A DNA stretch of 64,000 nucleotides from Malus domestica (taxonomy: Eukaryota; Streptophyta; Magnoliopsida; Rosales; Rosaceae): the NCBI RefSeq assembly GCF_042453785.1, contig NC_091663.1:36601001-36665000 (forward strand). The letters are read 5' to 3'. Positions within the stretch are counted from its first letter, which is position 1; every line of letters starts with the position of its first letter. This document shows positions 35,901 to 47,606 of the stretch, piece after piece. The notes below the pieces were generated by a model. That model made no database searches and was not told the DNA's origin. It saw only the letters and a program-made list of their open reading frames with translations. The position numbers and the translations under genes are program-made.

Positions 35901-38890
35901 AGAGCATGAGATGTTTTTGAGGACCTATGAGGACCAAATGCGTATTATCCACAATATTATATTAATTTTCATCTAAAGGCTTAAAATGTTTAACAAACAC
36001 TAATATGCATTTGGTCCGCATAAGTCTTCTAAATGAAGACCTTAGGAGAGTAGGATTGTACATATATATGTATGTATGTATTGGGCTATATATATACGAT
36101 GACATATCCGTGTTGCTACTTTTTTTCTTTTATACAATTGTTGACACAAATTTTGTGGGGCCCACTTTGTAATATATTTCAACGATCCGAACCATTTATC
36201 TTTTATATCTTCCCTCAAAGATCATGTCTACCTAAAATCACCCAAATTTGAAACTCTTGACCGTTCGATTAAGAGTTTAGGATTTCTTTGTAGAATCGTA
36301 ATCATTCATTTTCTTCATTACAAATGAATGTTTTAATAATTTTGGGGTTGTTTAAATTTTTTGTAAGAATGATGTATGAATAATATTCTAAAAGATAGAT
36401 GACTCGGATGAGTCCTATAAAATGTAGATAAAAAATTGTGTAAAAAAGTGTGTCAAAGATCCTCCCCTATGTATATTAATATATAAACATAAATCTGACG
36501 AAAAATTCTAACTACTGATATCCAATAAGAGCAGGCGGTGTTAGAATACTATCAATTATTGTTACCAAACCTGGAAAGTTGACTGCATAATTGCTCTCAT
36601 GACATCGTCAATTCCAGCTACATTTTGGAAGATCCAGTGACCTTCTTCTCTCAAGTTATTGGTGAACATTGTAAGACAATGAAAAGGGATCCAATTAGTT
36701 GGAAGTTGGCATAAAAGCCATAAGGGTTGTTAGCAGTAGCAGTTGCCACAATTTTCTTTTATTACCATAGTTGTAATTAGCGCCTGTTGATTGGCCCTCA
36801 GCAGCTAACAGCACGCAATGGAATTTTGACAATGCCAACGGCTAACCGTCTCCAGAGACCCTAAATAAAGTCCGTATCACCCTTTTACCACTGTATGCAC
36901 ATAAATTTAGAGATTTTGTTACTTATAAGGGGCTGAAACTCCAGTCCCCATAGTAAAAGGACTGGCCGGAGACCCTATATATTTCCTCAAGCACTTGAAT
37001 AGTTGAATGGGGACTCAGAATGTTGTGCAGCTTTCGATGGGGTGGGTCTCGCTATTATTTTTTTTATTTTTTTTGTAGATGGAAGATCAGTGGTTATGAT
37101 AGTTTTTTGAATTTATTTTGTCTTTTCTATTTAGATCAACGACTATAAAATGAATAATAATCTTTTCATTTTTTAGTCTCTAAATTGAAGGATTTATATT
37201 ATAAGCCTTCCTCTCATACTTCCAAAAGCTTAAAGCCTAAATCCTACTCATGTCACACGTGACGACGATCACGTGGACATATTCCACTAGAAAACTCTCT
37301 GACTTTTGCTCTAAGCTAGCCGGCTATCCAATTATAACTAAGCACAGCCAGTGGTGAAGTCATGATTTGTCGAGGGAAGGGGTGAAATTAAAAAAAGTAC
37401 AAGGTTCAATCGAAACGGTTACTTTCACATTAGATAATGCAAAGTTTTGACTCAATATTCATAGCAGAAAATAATCTCTCCACCAAAGCGGTTGTAAGCA
37501 ATAATATCTAAGCCAATGTAAGAAACTTAAATTGGCTAGGATTAGATCCTAAAAAATGTTAGGTATTAATCAAACAGCGGATTGAGACCTAACAGCTAGG
37601 TGCCTAGGCGAGATCTAGGCGCAAGCCTAGATAGATTTAAATTATTGTAAAATAAGCATTAAACAATATTCACATTGTTTTTAAAAGTAATACAATATTT
37701 ATAAATAATGTGAGAGTTTTAGATAAATACGGTGGGAGTATTAAAAGATAAAATAAAAATACATACAAGAATAAAAAATAAAACCACAAATACTTGTTAT
37801 CTTGTTAACCAAACACCCAACTTTAAAACACTTGTCATTTAAAACTCTTCCCGAATACTTGTTATCTTGTTAACCAAACACCCAACTTTATCTTCAACCC
37901 ACATCCAAACACCCATCTTCTTCCTTGCTTTTTTCCCAGACCTGGCACCCCCAACCGCTTTTCGTCAATCTCATCCCCACACCTCCTCCATCAACCTCTC
38001 CTCCGTCCATCGCAACCGCATCTCCTTCCCCGTCGATCCCACTCTCTTCCGGACCTATGTTAATCTCCACCGCCCCTCCTCTGCAAATTCGACCAAAACC
38101 AATTTTTACAGGTGCCATGAATTCCGACAAGAGCGGAGGGGCCAAACTAGCGCTCCTAAGCGTGTTTTCCGGCAAGGGGAGGGGCGGCCGCCACTCCTCG
38201 CCCTCACGTAGCTTCGCCAATGAGCACAACAACAAATTAACTGTGATCAGTATTAATACAGTATCTTATTAGCTTAAAATTAAGTTTTAATTAGATATAC
38301 AATCCACCAACTCTGGTTTTCATGCTTACTATCCTATAGTTTTTCCTTAATCATATTTGTGCAATCATGGGTAGATTGTTTGGCTTCTTTACATGTAAAG
38401 AGTTATTTTTCTGGACATGACATTATTTAACCGTGCAATATTATAATTTGAACCGTTCATTATCTTTATCATCATTTACAAATCATCTTTGAAAAAGATT
38501 TTAGCTAGGAATCAATGATGAAAAATATAAAATATAATTTCAAAGGCACTAAAGATCTATTTTGCATGTCTCCAAATGACACGTGCCATTTGAAGAAGTG
38601 AAAAATTCAAATGCAAAGATTAGTGCAAATCTTGCTAACATTTTTTTTTTGGTAAAATATGGTAGATGCAAAATTGATATTATAAAATAAAATTTTACCT
38701 ATGAAGAAGTTGAATTATTGGGCATTTAACTACTATTCCAAATGGTTCAAAAAAAAAAAAAACTGCTATTCCAAAATAAAAAAATTATTCTAATTGGGCA
38801 ATGTTCATAATTCTTATGCCAAAAGAATAGGAGTACTATTTTTTGTCAAACAAATGTTATACTATATTAAGTATAGATGCTGACAGAGAC
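35901..38890. other. Intergenic repeats, no convincing gene
   Basis: It contains a short inverted-repeat block (about 35900-36055, with gaggaccaaatgcgtatta and its partner taatatgcatttggtccgca) and repeat-like AT-rich DNA. A C-rich stretch at 37867-38272 gives overlapping proline/serine-rich frames on both strands; one reads MNSDKSGGAKLALLSVFSGK, but no splice structure or family was found. Confidence 0.45.
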
Positions 38891-38894
38891 GCCA

Positions 38895-39720
38895 CCTTAG
38901 AGTAGTTCCATCGGAGGTGGAATAACCCAACACCCAGTCAAAAAACCAGGCTGGGATCCTGTCAACCTACTCCAGCCCACGAGATTGCCTGGCACCCAGC
39001 CCAAGCTGGTCTCCAGGCCAGCCCAAAATTGATAGACCTTGGGACCGGCCTATATGACGTCAGGCTGACGTCATGATCCGAAATCGGTGATGACGAACTC
39101 CATCTCCGGCGAGGAAGACGGCTGGATGACGCTACCTTCGAGGACGAGGTCGCCAACCCGGAACTTGCTGTTGAGGACGAGCTGGTCTTGGAAGCTGTTG
39201 AGGACGATGACATCAAATCCGGCGATGCAGCTGAAGGTCAGGGCGTACGTCCAGAGGCGGCGGGTTTGGAGCTGGCGAGCCTAGGCGCCGATGTCAACCA
39301 GTTTGGGGTAGGTCTAATCGCGGAGGGCGGTGGGTGGTGGAGAGGAAGCGGAGAGTGAAGGGGAGGTGGGGATTTGATGGAGGGTGGAGATAGGGGGTGT
39401 GGGCTTGGTGTGCTCTGGTCTGAGGAGCATTTTTGGAGAGAGAGGGAAAGAGAGGGAAAGAGAGGGAGAGAGAGAGCTCACAGTGATGATGAAGGTGGTG
39501 GTGGTTTGGCGTGCTTTGATACACAATCTGTCAAATTATTATTATTTATTATTTTATAATAAAAAAAATAATATTTTAATAAAATTGACTAAGCTATTTT
39601 TTGTTAGGGGTGGAGATGCTTTGGCCTATTACTGTTCACTGGAGTCTATTACTGTTCACTTGAGTGGATAAATGCGCTGAGTATTGGCCCAAAGTCTTTA
39701 GGGGTGTAATTGCTCTTAGA
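38895..39720. mobile_element. Possible non-autonomous transposon carrying a gene-like fragment
   Basis: Outer ends are weak inverted copies: CTTAGAGTAGTTCCATCGG and the complement of AGAGCAATTACACCCCTAAAG. The inside is GC-rich compared with its surroundings and includes, on the minus strand at about 39090-39300, an open stretch reading LWTYALTFSCIAGFDVIVLN then SFQDQLVLNSKFRVGDLVLE. This could be a captured host gene piece. Also GA-rich and tactgttcact repeats at its right end. No target duplication was fixed. Confidence 0.4.
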
Positions 39721-39989
39721 AAAATGGAAACTTCAGAAATGTGATTAGGGATGCTTAGCTTCTAAAATTAGAAGTTGTGATTCGTGAATAATATAGAACA
39801 AGGCCAAGGGAATTTTTTATACCGACTCCCATCTACATCTTCAATCTCATACGTCCTAGTCGAGAAATATGTGTATTTTGGATACTTGCAACGTTTATGT
39901 TTCATATGTCTTGTATTTTGGATACTTGCAACGTTTATGTTTCATATGTCTTACTTTTAAGGTATTTAATAAAAATTAAATACACGTAT

Positions 39990-40640
39990 TACAATTTAAA
40001 TAAAATTATAACATTGCATAATAGTGTTCATTGGTACAACAAAAAACCTCCTGTCCTAACTAGCTATTGTTCTGTTATATTGCATGGGATAAGGAATGGC
40101 ATAACATTTGGTTAGAGACAGATTCTATGCATGTCATTAGCCTACTATCAACTCACTCCATGGATGTTCCATTGTTTCTTAAAGTTTCTTGGGAAAATTG
40201 TTTATGGCATATTGCTCGCTTGCACTTGCGTTTTTTCACATATTTTCAAGGAAGGGAATTGTTTGACGGATGCTTTTGATAATTTTGGTGCAATGAATAG
40301 TAGTTTTACGTGGTGGGACTCGGTACCTGGTTTTGCTGATTAGTCTTATAGAAGAGACTGTGTCGAGCTTCCATTCTTCCGTTCAAAGTCGCGAGGAGCA
40401 AATTGTTGTTGTGGAAGTGGATTTTGGCAATGAAATATGAGCAGCAGAATTATGGAAAATCAATTTCAGGTGGCTGAAGGTGAAGCAGTCGTAAACTAGA
40501 CTGAAGTTGAAGAAGTCGTAAATTAGACCATATCATTTTCGTTAATTGTTTTTAGCGCGTATTGGCTTAGTCCCCCCGCTTGTTTTACTTTTTTTTTCTT
40601 CATATTATTAATAAAATCCAGTAAAGGGGGGACGGGCGGG
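39990..40640 (+). pseudogene. 3' end of a LINE-type element: RNase H relic and tail
   Basis: Translation from about 40067 gives WLETDSMHVISLLSTHSMDV, then after a frameshift near 40243 HIFKEGNCLTDAFDNFG and WWDSVPGF. This is the plant non-LTR RNase H pattern (ETDS, then FREGN..AD.LA..G). It is followed by the untranslated tail with ttggcttagtccccccgctt and an ataaaatccagt motif typical of such elements. It is truncated at the 5' end and frameshifted, hence dead. It lies 350 bp upstream of the HAK5-like start codon. Confidence 0.75.
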
Positions 40641-40988
40641 GGGGTTTCTGGGTGCAACGGTCCTTTCTCCTTTGGGAGAGGGTTGGTGCTTTGCACACGA
40701 TTGTTGACAAAGAGCTAATCTCGCATAATCCGTCTCTACAAAAAATTTATATAAAAAAAAAATTATGCATATATCTATACGATATCAGTCAATGTATATG
40801 AGTATTTGAGTATATGGGAGTACATACTCCGTATGAGTTGTGGCCTCTTCCTTAATTTGCCTTTAAATATCACCTTCTATCCTCACATCCAGGAGAACAC
40901 ACTCCCATACTTGCTTTAAGAGGAAACCTACCTACAACTCTCTTTCTCTCTAGAAATTAATTTGAGTGGCTATCTAGGTCTTATACAA

Positions 40989-43900
40989 ATGCCTGATATA
41001 GTGGAAAACTCCACAGATCTAGTAAGCCAAGATCATCAGGAAGTTTCTGATCATCCTGATCATGATGAGGATCAGCTCGAAGGGAAGAAACTTTCATGGG
41101 AAAGGTTGCCAAGAGACGACTCCTTGGACCTTGAGTCACGCAGCTTAACAGTTCCCCATGGCCATGAGTCCAAGGTCTCCATTTTATCATATGTTATTTA
41201 ATAGTACTATATATTACAAGAGATTTTACTGATATTTTGTGTATTAAATATTACTTTTCAAAGTCATTTGGTTCAGTGGTACCAATTTCCATATTATTTC
41301 AAAAGGTTTCGACTGCAATTCTCATCAACGATAGGTTGTTTTCAACCAAAAAAATTGACGAACAGTTGTTGAATAGAAAGGAAAGAAAACAAAATAGTTT
41401 TTTTTTTTTTTTTTTTTTTTATTTTAAGCAAAAGAAATGTGTTTGTTTTTAGGGTGCTTTAGATTTAGCCCCTTACAATTGTTGAACTCTAGATATAAAC
41501 CCACCTATATTAAAACATCTAAATAAAACCCAAAATTTGAATTTAATGCCATGTAAGATAAAAGATGTCCATACATTTAAATTTATTTACAACACCATGC
41601 CACCAACATTAATATGGCTATTACGGTTTTTTTTTTATACTTTTAATTTATTGTCTTTTGTTTGTCACAACATTCAATTAGTTTAAGTTTTTTTTTGCTT
41701 TTAATTTAAAAAAAGAAAAAGAAAAAGAGAGAATAAGTTCTTTTCTTCTTTTATGTGAAATCGCCAAATCCAAATCTAATTAGTTCAATATACATTCTAT
41801 TGAAAAAGTAGATACATTAACTTGTGAAAATTAAAAAAAAAAGGTAAAAATAAACTAGTAGATACATTGTTTCTTGTAAAAACTAAACAATAGTTACATT
41901 ATTTTCATAAAAAAAAATAAACAGTGTGTAATATTTTTTTTTAAATTACACAATAGGTACACAGTTTTTGTAAAAATTAAATAATAGGTACTTTATTTTT
42001 GGAAGAAAAAAAAACTAGTAGAAACATTGTTTCTTTTAAAACTTAAACAATGAATTTATAAGGTAAATTAGTTTGCATGTATTTTGCATATATGGGTTTG
42101 TTATTATGTAGGTAAATTATTTTTCATGTATTTTACATATATTGGGTATATTATTTTTCTTTTTTTTAAGCAATCTAACATTTTAAAAATTTAATAGTAG
42201 GTGCACTATTTGAATCAAATGTTTTTTTTTTGTAGTTAAATTATTTTGCATGAATTTTACATATATAAGGCATATATATATGTGTGTGTGTGTGTGTGAA
42301 ATAATTTACCTACATTAATATGTAAAATATAATTTTATTGACTTAATTAAGCATGTATAATAACATATATTAGACATGTTTTATGTTATTATATATTAGG
42401 CAATGAATTTATAACATTAATTTTTTTTTTTTGTAAAATCATTAATTCTCCCTTACCATCCATCTGCATGGCATTAATTATGTACATCAAACATTTAAAT
42501 AGGGTTTAAAGAAAAATTCAAATAGGGGTATTTTAGGCATCCAATTTTTTTTTACTATGTGAAGTCAAACATAATTAATGAATTTGCTGATGTGGAATCT
42601 AGTCAATGGGTTTTATTCAAGAAACTTATGTCGAGTTTTATGTTGAGAAAATTAAGTTTTAGGGGCTAAAGTCATATTTTCAGTTGTTTTTATTGCTTAG
42701 TTGATACAAAAAGGAAAAGAATGATATTATTTTACAATTAGTCCTTGCTTTTAACGCTTTTATATATTGATAGTAGTTATAACGTTCTAGTGGTATTTTT
42801 CTTCACTTTAAGTGAGAGGTCTTGTTCAAAAAAAAAAATGTGAGAGATTGGCTAAACACATAATGAGTTTGTCATAATAATTTGGTATCAAATTCGTCAT
42901 CTATAAAGTTAAACCTCATATATACCATTTACAAGTAAGGATAAATACAATCAAATTGTAATACTAAATGACAATAATTCCATATAATTAATATGATAAA
43001 ATTGGAAAATTTATTTCAAAGGATAAACATGGAAAGCTAGTCTAAAATATTTATATTTTTTAAAATTAAAAGGCATGTGGTGAATTTTGATTGAAAAGAT
43101 GACGTGTCGGAAACTAACTAATAATTTCTTAACTAATAAACATTAAAGTTGTTTACTAATACTACAATCTTGTAATATTTCTTTTTACTTTATATGAGAC
43201 AGCCATTTAAGACGTAGATTGTCATCTGATCCCATGTGCCCGTTTGGTCTCCTATTAGGATCTCACACAGGGCTCATGCTAATTAGGAATATCTAATTTA
43301 TAGATAAAATGTCTTCGAAAGTGTTCATTCTCTGTTGCTGAACATTGATTTCAAACTTTTTTTCTTTTATTTTTACAGTTGTGTCTACACATTATTTGAC
43401 TTTGTCACTCTTAAGCGGTAGGTTTTAAGTTCGACTCTTGTAAAAAAGAGTTCAACACTAAAATATTACAATTAATCTATTGTGTGATTTAACTCAAATT
43501 TCTCACCTCTTAATATAAATAGATGATCGTATTAAAAAAAAAATTGTGACGTTGAATTGAGGCTAACTTTTAAAATAAAAACCTAATTGAGCATAAATCA
43601 TATACTGATGACTATTGGACTTTTTCTAGGATGAGGACTGGCTGGTGACAATGCACCTGGCATTTCAGAGCATTGGGGTAGTTTTTGGGGACCTCGGTAC
43701 ATCACCTCTCTATATGTATGCGAGCATCTTCAACAAAGGCATCAACCATGACGATGACATTTTGGGTGTTCTTTCCTTGCTCTTTTACATTCTTACCTTA
43801 ATCCCTCTGATTAAGTACACTTTTATCGTCTTACGGGCCACCGATAATGGCGAAGGTAAGATTCCATACATCTCCTAGATCTGTAATTACAAACAAAACA

Positions 43901-46900
43901 ATATCACTTATTAAATCCTTCGTATTTAACTATTTATTCTTGCAGTTGATGTTCCCAACTTGTCATAGGAAACACATAAATATAAAAAGGGGACATTAAA
44001 CTATGAAAAAGAAAGAAAAAATCACTTAAAAATTCTTCCACTTCAAAATCCTTAATTTTGTCTTTTTAATGACAACGTGAGTTCAAACCTCGTTAGTAAC
44101 TTATCTAATATCTAATTTAACAAAAAAAAAACTTTAGATAAAAAAATTGATCACTACAGCAAATATAACGCTTGACATGCATAATTTAAATTTTTGCAGG
44201 AGGGACGTTCGCACTATACTCTTTGCTGTGTCGATACGCCAAGATTGGTATGACTCCGAGTCAACAACCAGAGGATCGTGATGTTTCAAATTTTGAGCTC
44301 GAGTTCCCTACCAAAAGTGTAAAGAGGGCATCAAGGCTTAAATCTTTATTAGAGAACAGCCCATCCGCTAAAGTCTTTCTATTATTCGCCACCATGCTTG
44401 GTACTTCCATGGTCATTGGCGATGGTATCCTCACTCCTTCCCTCTCAGGTTTGTCAGATCTTTAAATACAAAGAAGAAAAGATGTATATATCTATATCTT
44501 CATCATTTGACATGGTTGCGTGATGATTTATATAAAGAGATGCGAATATATTTATGATTATATGCTAGAATTCTTGAAGCATATCTTAGTTAAATTCTTT
44601 TTATATTGAAAAGTTTCACTACTTGTTTTATTTATTTATTTTGTATAAAATCTCATTCAATAAATGATCAAGTTAGAAATAATATCGATGTTGAGACCAT
44701 CTTTGTAGCCTTGTTAAAAATCTCTCTACTTGCATGCTCATTAGTGTCACTGACTAACTGTTACTCTCACATGATCATTATGTGCTTAATGTCTTTTGAC
44801 TTGAACAATAACAATTGTTTTGTTCCAATTTGATGGCAGTTCTGTCGGCTGTGGTAGGAATCAAACAAGCTACATCTGCCATGACGGATGGTAGTGATAA
44901 TTTGATACACGTATTATTTGTGGTGGTACATAAAATGGATAGTGAAAAGATAATTTGATTAATTTTAATTTAATTTGTGTGTACAGACCGGATTGTTTGG
45001 ATATCAGTAGCCATCTTGATTGGCCTATTCATGGTTCAAAGATTTGGAACTGATAAAATAGGCTACAGTTTTGCACCAACTATTTGCATTTGGTTTATCA
45101 TGGTTGCTGGAATTGGCGTCTACAACTTCATCAAGTTTGATCCGACGGTGGTCAAGGCTCTAAACCCAAAATACATAGTAGATTACTTCAGAAGGAACAA
45201 ACATGATGCTTGGATTTCTATTGGTGGCATTGTCTTAGCCATAACAGGTTTCCAATTTACTTCATTAAAAATTTTGGTGGTGATTTTTCGTATTTTAAAT
45301 GAATTTATTGTATAATTTAATCAATATTTTTAAAGAGTTTACACAAATTCACAAAAATGCCATTGTACTCAAGCAAGATTTTAAAGAAATTATAGGTCAA
45401 AGTATATACAATCGTATGATTTCACTTATAAAAAAAAAAAAAAATACTAAGAAGACTCTTTCAAAGGGGACTCTCTATGGACTCTCCCTTACCTCATGTT
45501 TTTGTCACAATGTTTTATAATGTTGGTACGAAAATTAAACCAAAAATAGGAGGTGGTGGAGAGTTCATGGAGAGTCCCACTTTTGACATAGCTTTCTTAG
45601 CATTTCTCTAAACAAAAAAAATAAAAAGTGTTTTGATATATTTAGAGGAATTTCATAGTGTATCACTGTACTTTAGGTTTTAAAAAACCAAGGCTCTCTC
45701 CCCTCAGATTTTGAGAGAATCCACACAAAATTCACATAAAAACTCTCTGGAAAGTCAATTAAAACTCCATGAGTTTGTAACTCATTCAAATTCTTCAAAA
45801 TCACTATTTACACATTGAAATGTTTCTCAATGAAGTGTTAATGACTTTCACAAATTGCAGGAACTGAAGCTTTATTTGCTGACGTGGGACACTTCACAGT
45901 ACGGTCCATTCAACTAAGTATGTGCACAATTACTTATCCGGCTCTCGTATTGACATACGCTGGACAAGCTTCTTTTCTTCGCAAGAACCGTCTTCTTGTT
46001 GCAGATACCTTCTTCAAGTCGATACCAAGTAAGTATATAATATTATAATAATCTTTTACAAGCTAAATATCAAATCTGCAGACTATCCTAGTGGATATAA
46101 TGTTAATTTTCTACTCATGCTTATCGATCGGTTTTTTACTAATTGTGCTGAATGCATGCAGAACCTTTGTATTGGCCTATGTTTGTAGTGAGTGTACTGT
46201 CATCGATCATATCTAGTCAAGCTATGATTTCAGGGACTTTCTCTGTAATCCAACAATCACTATCATTAGGGTGTTTCCCTCGTGTGAAAATCGTGCACAC
46301 ATCGACCAAGTATGCCGGACAAGTTTACATTCCGGAAGTGAACTACCTTCTCATGTTAGCTTGTGTTGGAGTCACCTTAGGGTTTCGAACCCTTGAAAGG
46401 ATCGGCAATGCATATGGTAATGTTCTCTCAACAAATTTATATCTTCAAACAAATGCTTAGGTCCATAATTGATCTGAACCTGAGTCATAGTCTCACATTT
46501 ACGAAAGAGAGTCAAATTAATTATATGGTCCATATTTACAGTCTGACAGGAAAAACTTTCTGTGTCCATGAAACTAATGAATGACTTTATCTAATTACCG
46601 TAAGGATATATGTGCAGGTATAGCAGTGGTGTTTGTAATGACGCTTACATCATCCTTCCTAGTGCTAATCATGATCATGATATGGAAGACCAACATATTC
46701 CTCATCATCTCATATGTTCTTGTCATTGGAAGTGTAGAGTTTCTGTGTCTAAGTTCAATGCTGTACAAATTTGACCAGGGCGGATATCTTCCCCTCGCGT
46801 TTGCCGCAGTGTTGATGTTTGTAATGTTTGTGTGGAATGATGTGCATCGAAGAAAGTACTATTACGAGCTTGATCACAAAATTTCTCCTGAACAGCTCAA

Positions 46901-47606
46901 GAAAACCGCCATTGACAGAAATTTTTGCCGCATGCCTGGCCTTGCCATCTTCTATTCCGAAATCGTTCAAGGCATCCCGCCGATCTTCGATCATTACGCT
47001 GCGAATGTTCCTGCATTGCACTCCGTCCTTGTTTTTGTCTCGATCAAATCATTGCCTATAAGCAAGGTTCCGCTAGAAGAGCGCTTTCTTTTTCGGAGAG
47101 TGGAGCCTAAGGATCTGAATGTGTTCCGATGTGTTGCAAGATACGGGTACACGGATGTTCGCAATGAGAATGAACCCTTCGAAGGATTGTTGGTGGAAAA
47201 AATGAAAGAGTTCATAAGGGACAGTTTTTGGATATCTCAAAGAAATAATATGCACAGTTCTGATGGGGAGATCAAGTTTGGGATCAAGGAAGAAGTCCAA
47301 GACTGGACTTTGGTGAACAGTGGAGAGAATGGAAAGGAGGATTCAAAGCGGCAAGTTGATGATCAAGATAAGCAACAAGATTTGTTGGACAGAGAGATTG
47401 AGGCAATAGACAAAGCATGGAGGCAGGGAGTAGTTCATTTGATTGGGGAAAATGAAGTGACGGCTGCCGAAGGAGCTGGTATAGTGAGAAGACTTTTGAT
47501 TGATTATGCTTACAATTTCTTGAAGAGAAATTTGAGGCAGACTGATCAAGTGTTTAATATTCCTCACAAGCGCATGTTGAAAGTGGGCATGACTTATGAA
47601 ATTTAG
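40989..47606 (+). CDS. HAK5: High-affinity K+ transporter, KUP/HAK/KT family, HAK5-like, 794 aa, 8 exons
   Basis: Exons are 40989-41174, 43630-43855, 44200-44448, 44840-44890, 44987-45247, 45861-46028, 46162-46416 and 46618-47606 (2385 nt). It is a plasma-membrane K+/H+ symporter for K+ uptake at low external K+. After a hydrophilic acidic N-terminus (1-64) come the first membrane segment with the filter-region motif GDLGTSPLY (82-90), then [69 protein letters not shown] and [19 protein letters not shown] long cytosolic tail begins after [17 protein letters not shown] and ends KVGMTYEI. Length and motifs fit cluster I (AtHAK5 group). The first ATG in this frame is 40989. Intron 1 is 2.4 kb and very AT-rich; intron 5 carries a MITE. 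HAK5 genes are induced by K+ starvation; no element for this was identified here. Confidence 0.94.
43385..43545 (+). mobile_element. SINE-like copy in HAK5 intron 1
   Basis: gtaggttttaagttcgactc (B-box-like) followed by ttacaattaatctattgtgt, then gatttaactcaaatttctca, and a poly-A end at 43531-43541. It matches the layout of the copies at 35750-35900 and 49735-49905. Confidence 0.5.
45445..45612. mobile_element. Small MITE, family copy 2, in HAK5 intron 5
   Basis: Ends tactaagaagactctttcaa and the complement of tttcttagcatttctct; the core cacaatgttttataatgttg and tacgaaaattaa is shared with the copy at 20090-20222. Spliced out with intron 5, so probably harmless. Confidence 0.7.

Noticed and set aside
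37867-38272. Overlapping 113-115 codon frames on both strands, Pro/Ser-rich
   Set aside because: A GC-rich patch giving open frames on both strands; no recognised family, splice structure or flanking exons. Could be a first exon, but evidence is too weak.
40962-40988. Extended start of the HAK5 frame
   Set aside because: It would need a TTG start; the first ATG in the frame is 40989.
46581-46617. ATG upstream of the last HAK5 exon as a separate gene start
   Set aside because: The sequence before 46618 is intron; the acceptor cag at 46615-46617 continues the transporter frame (GIAVVFVM).
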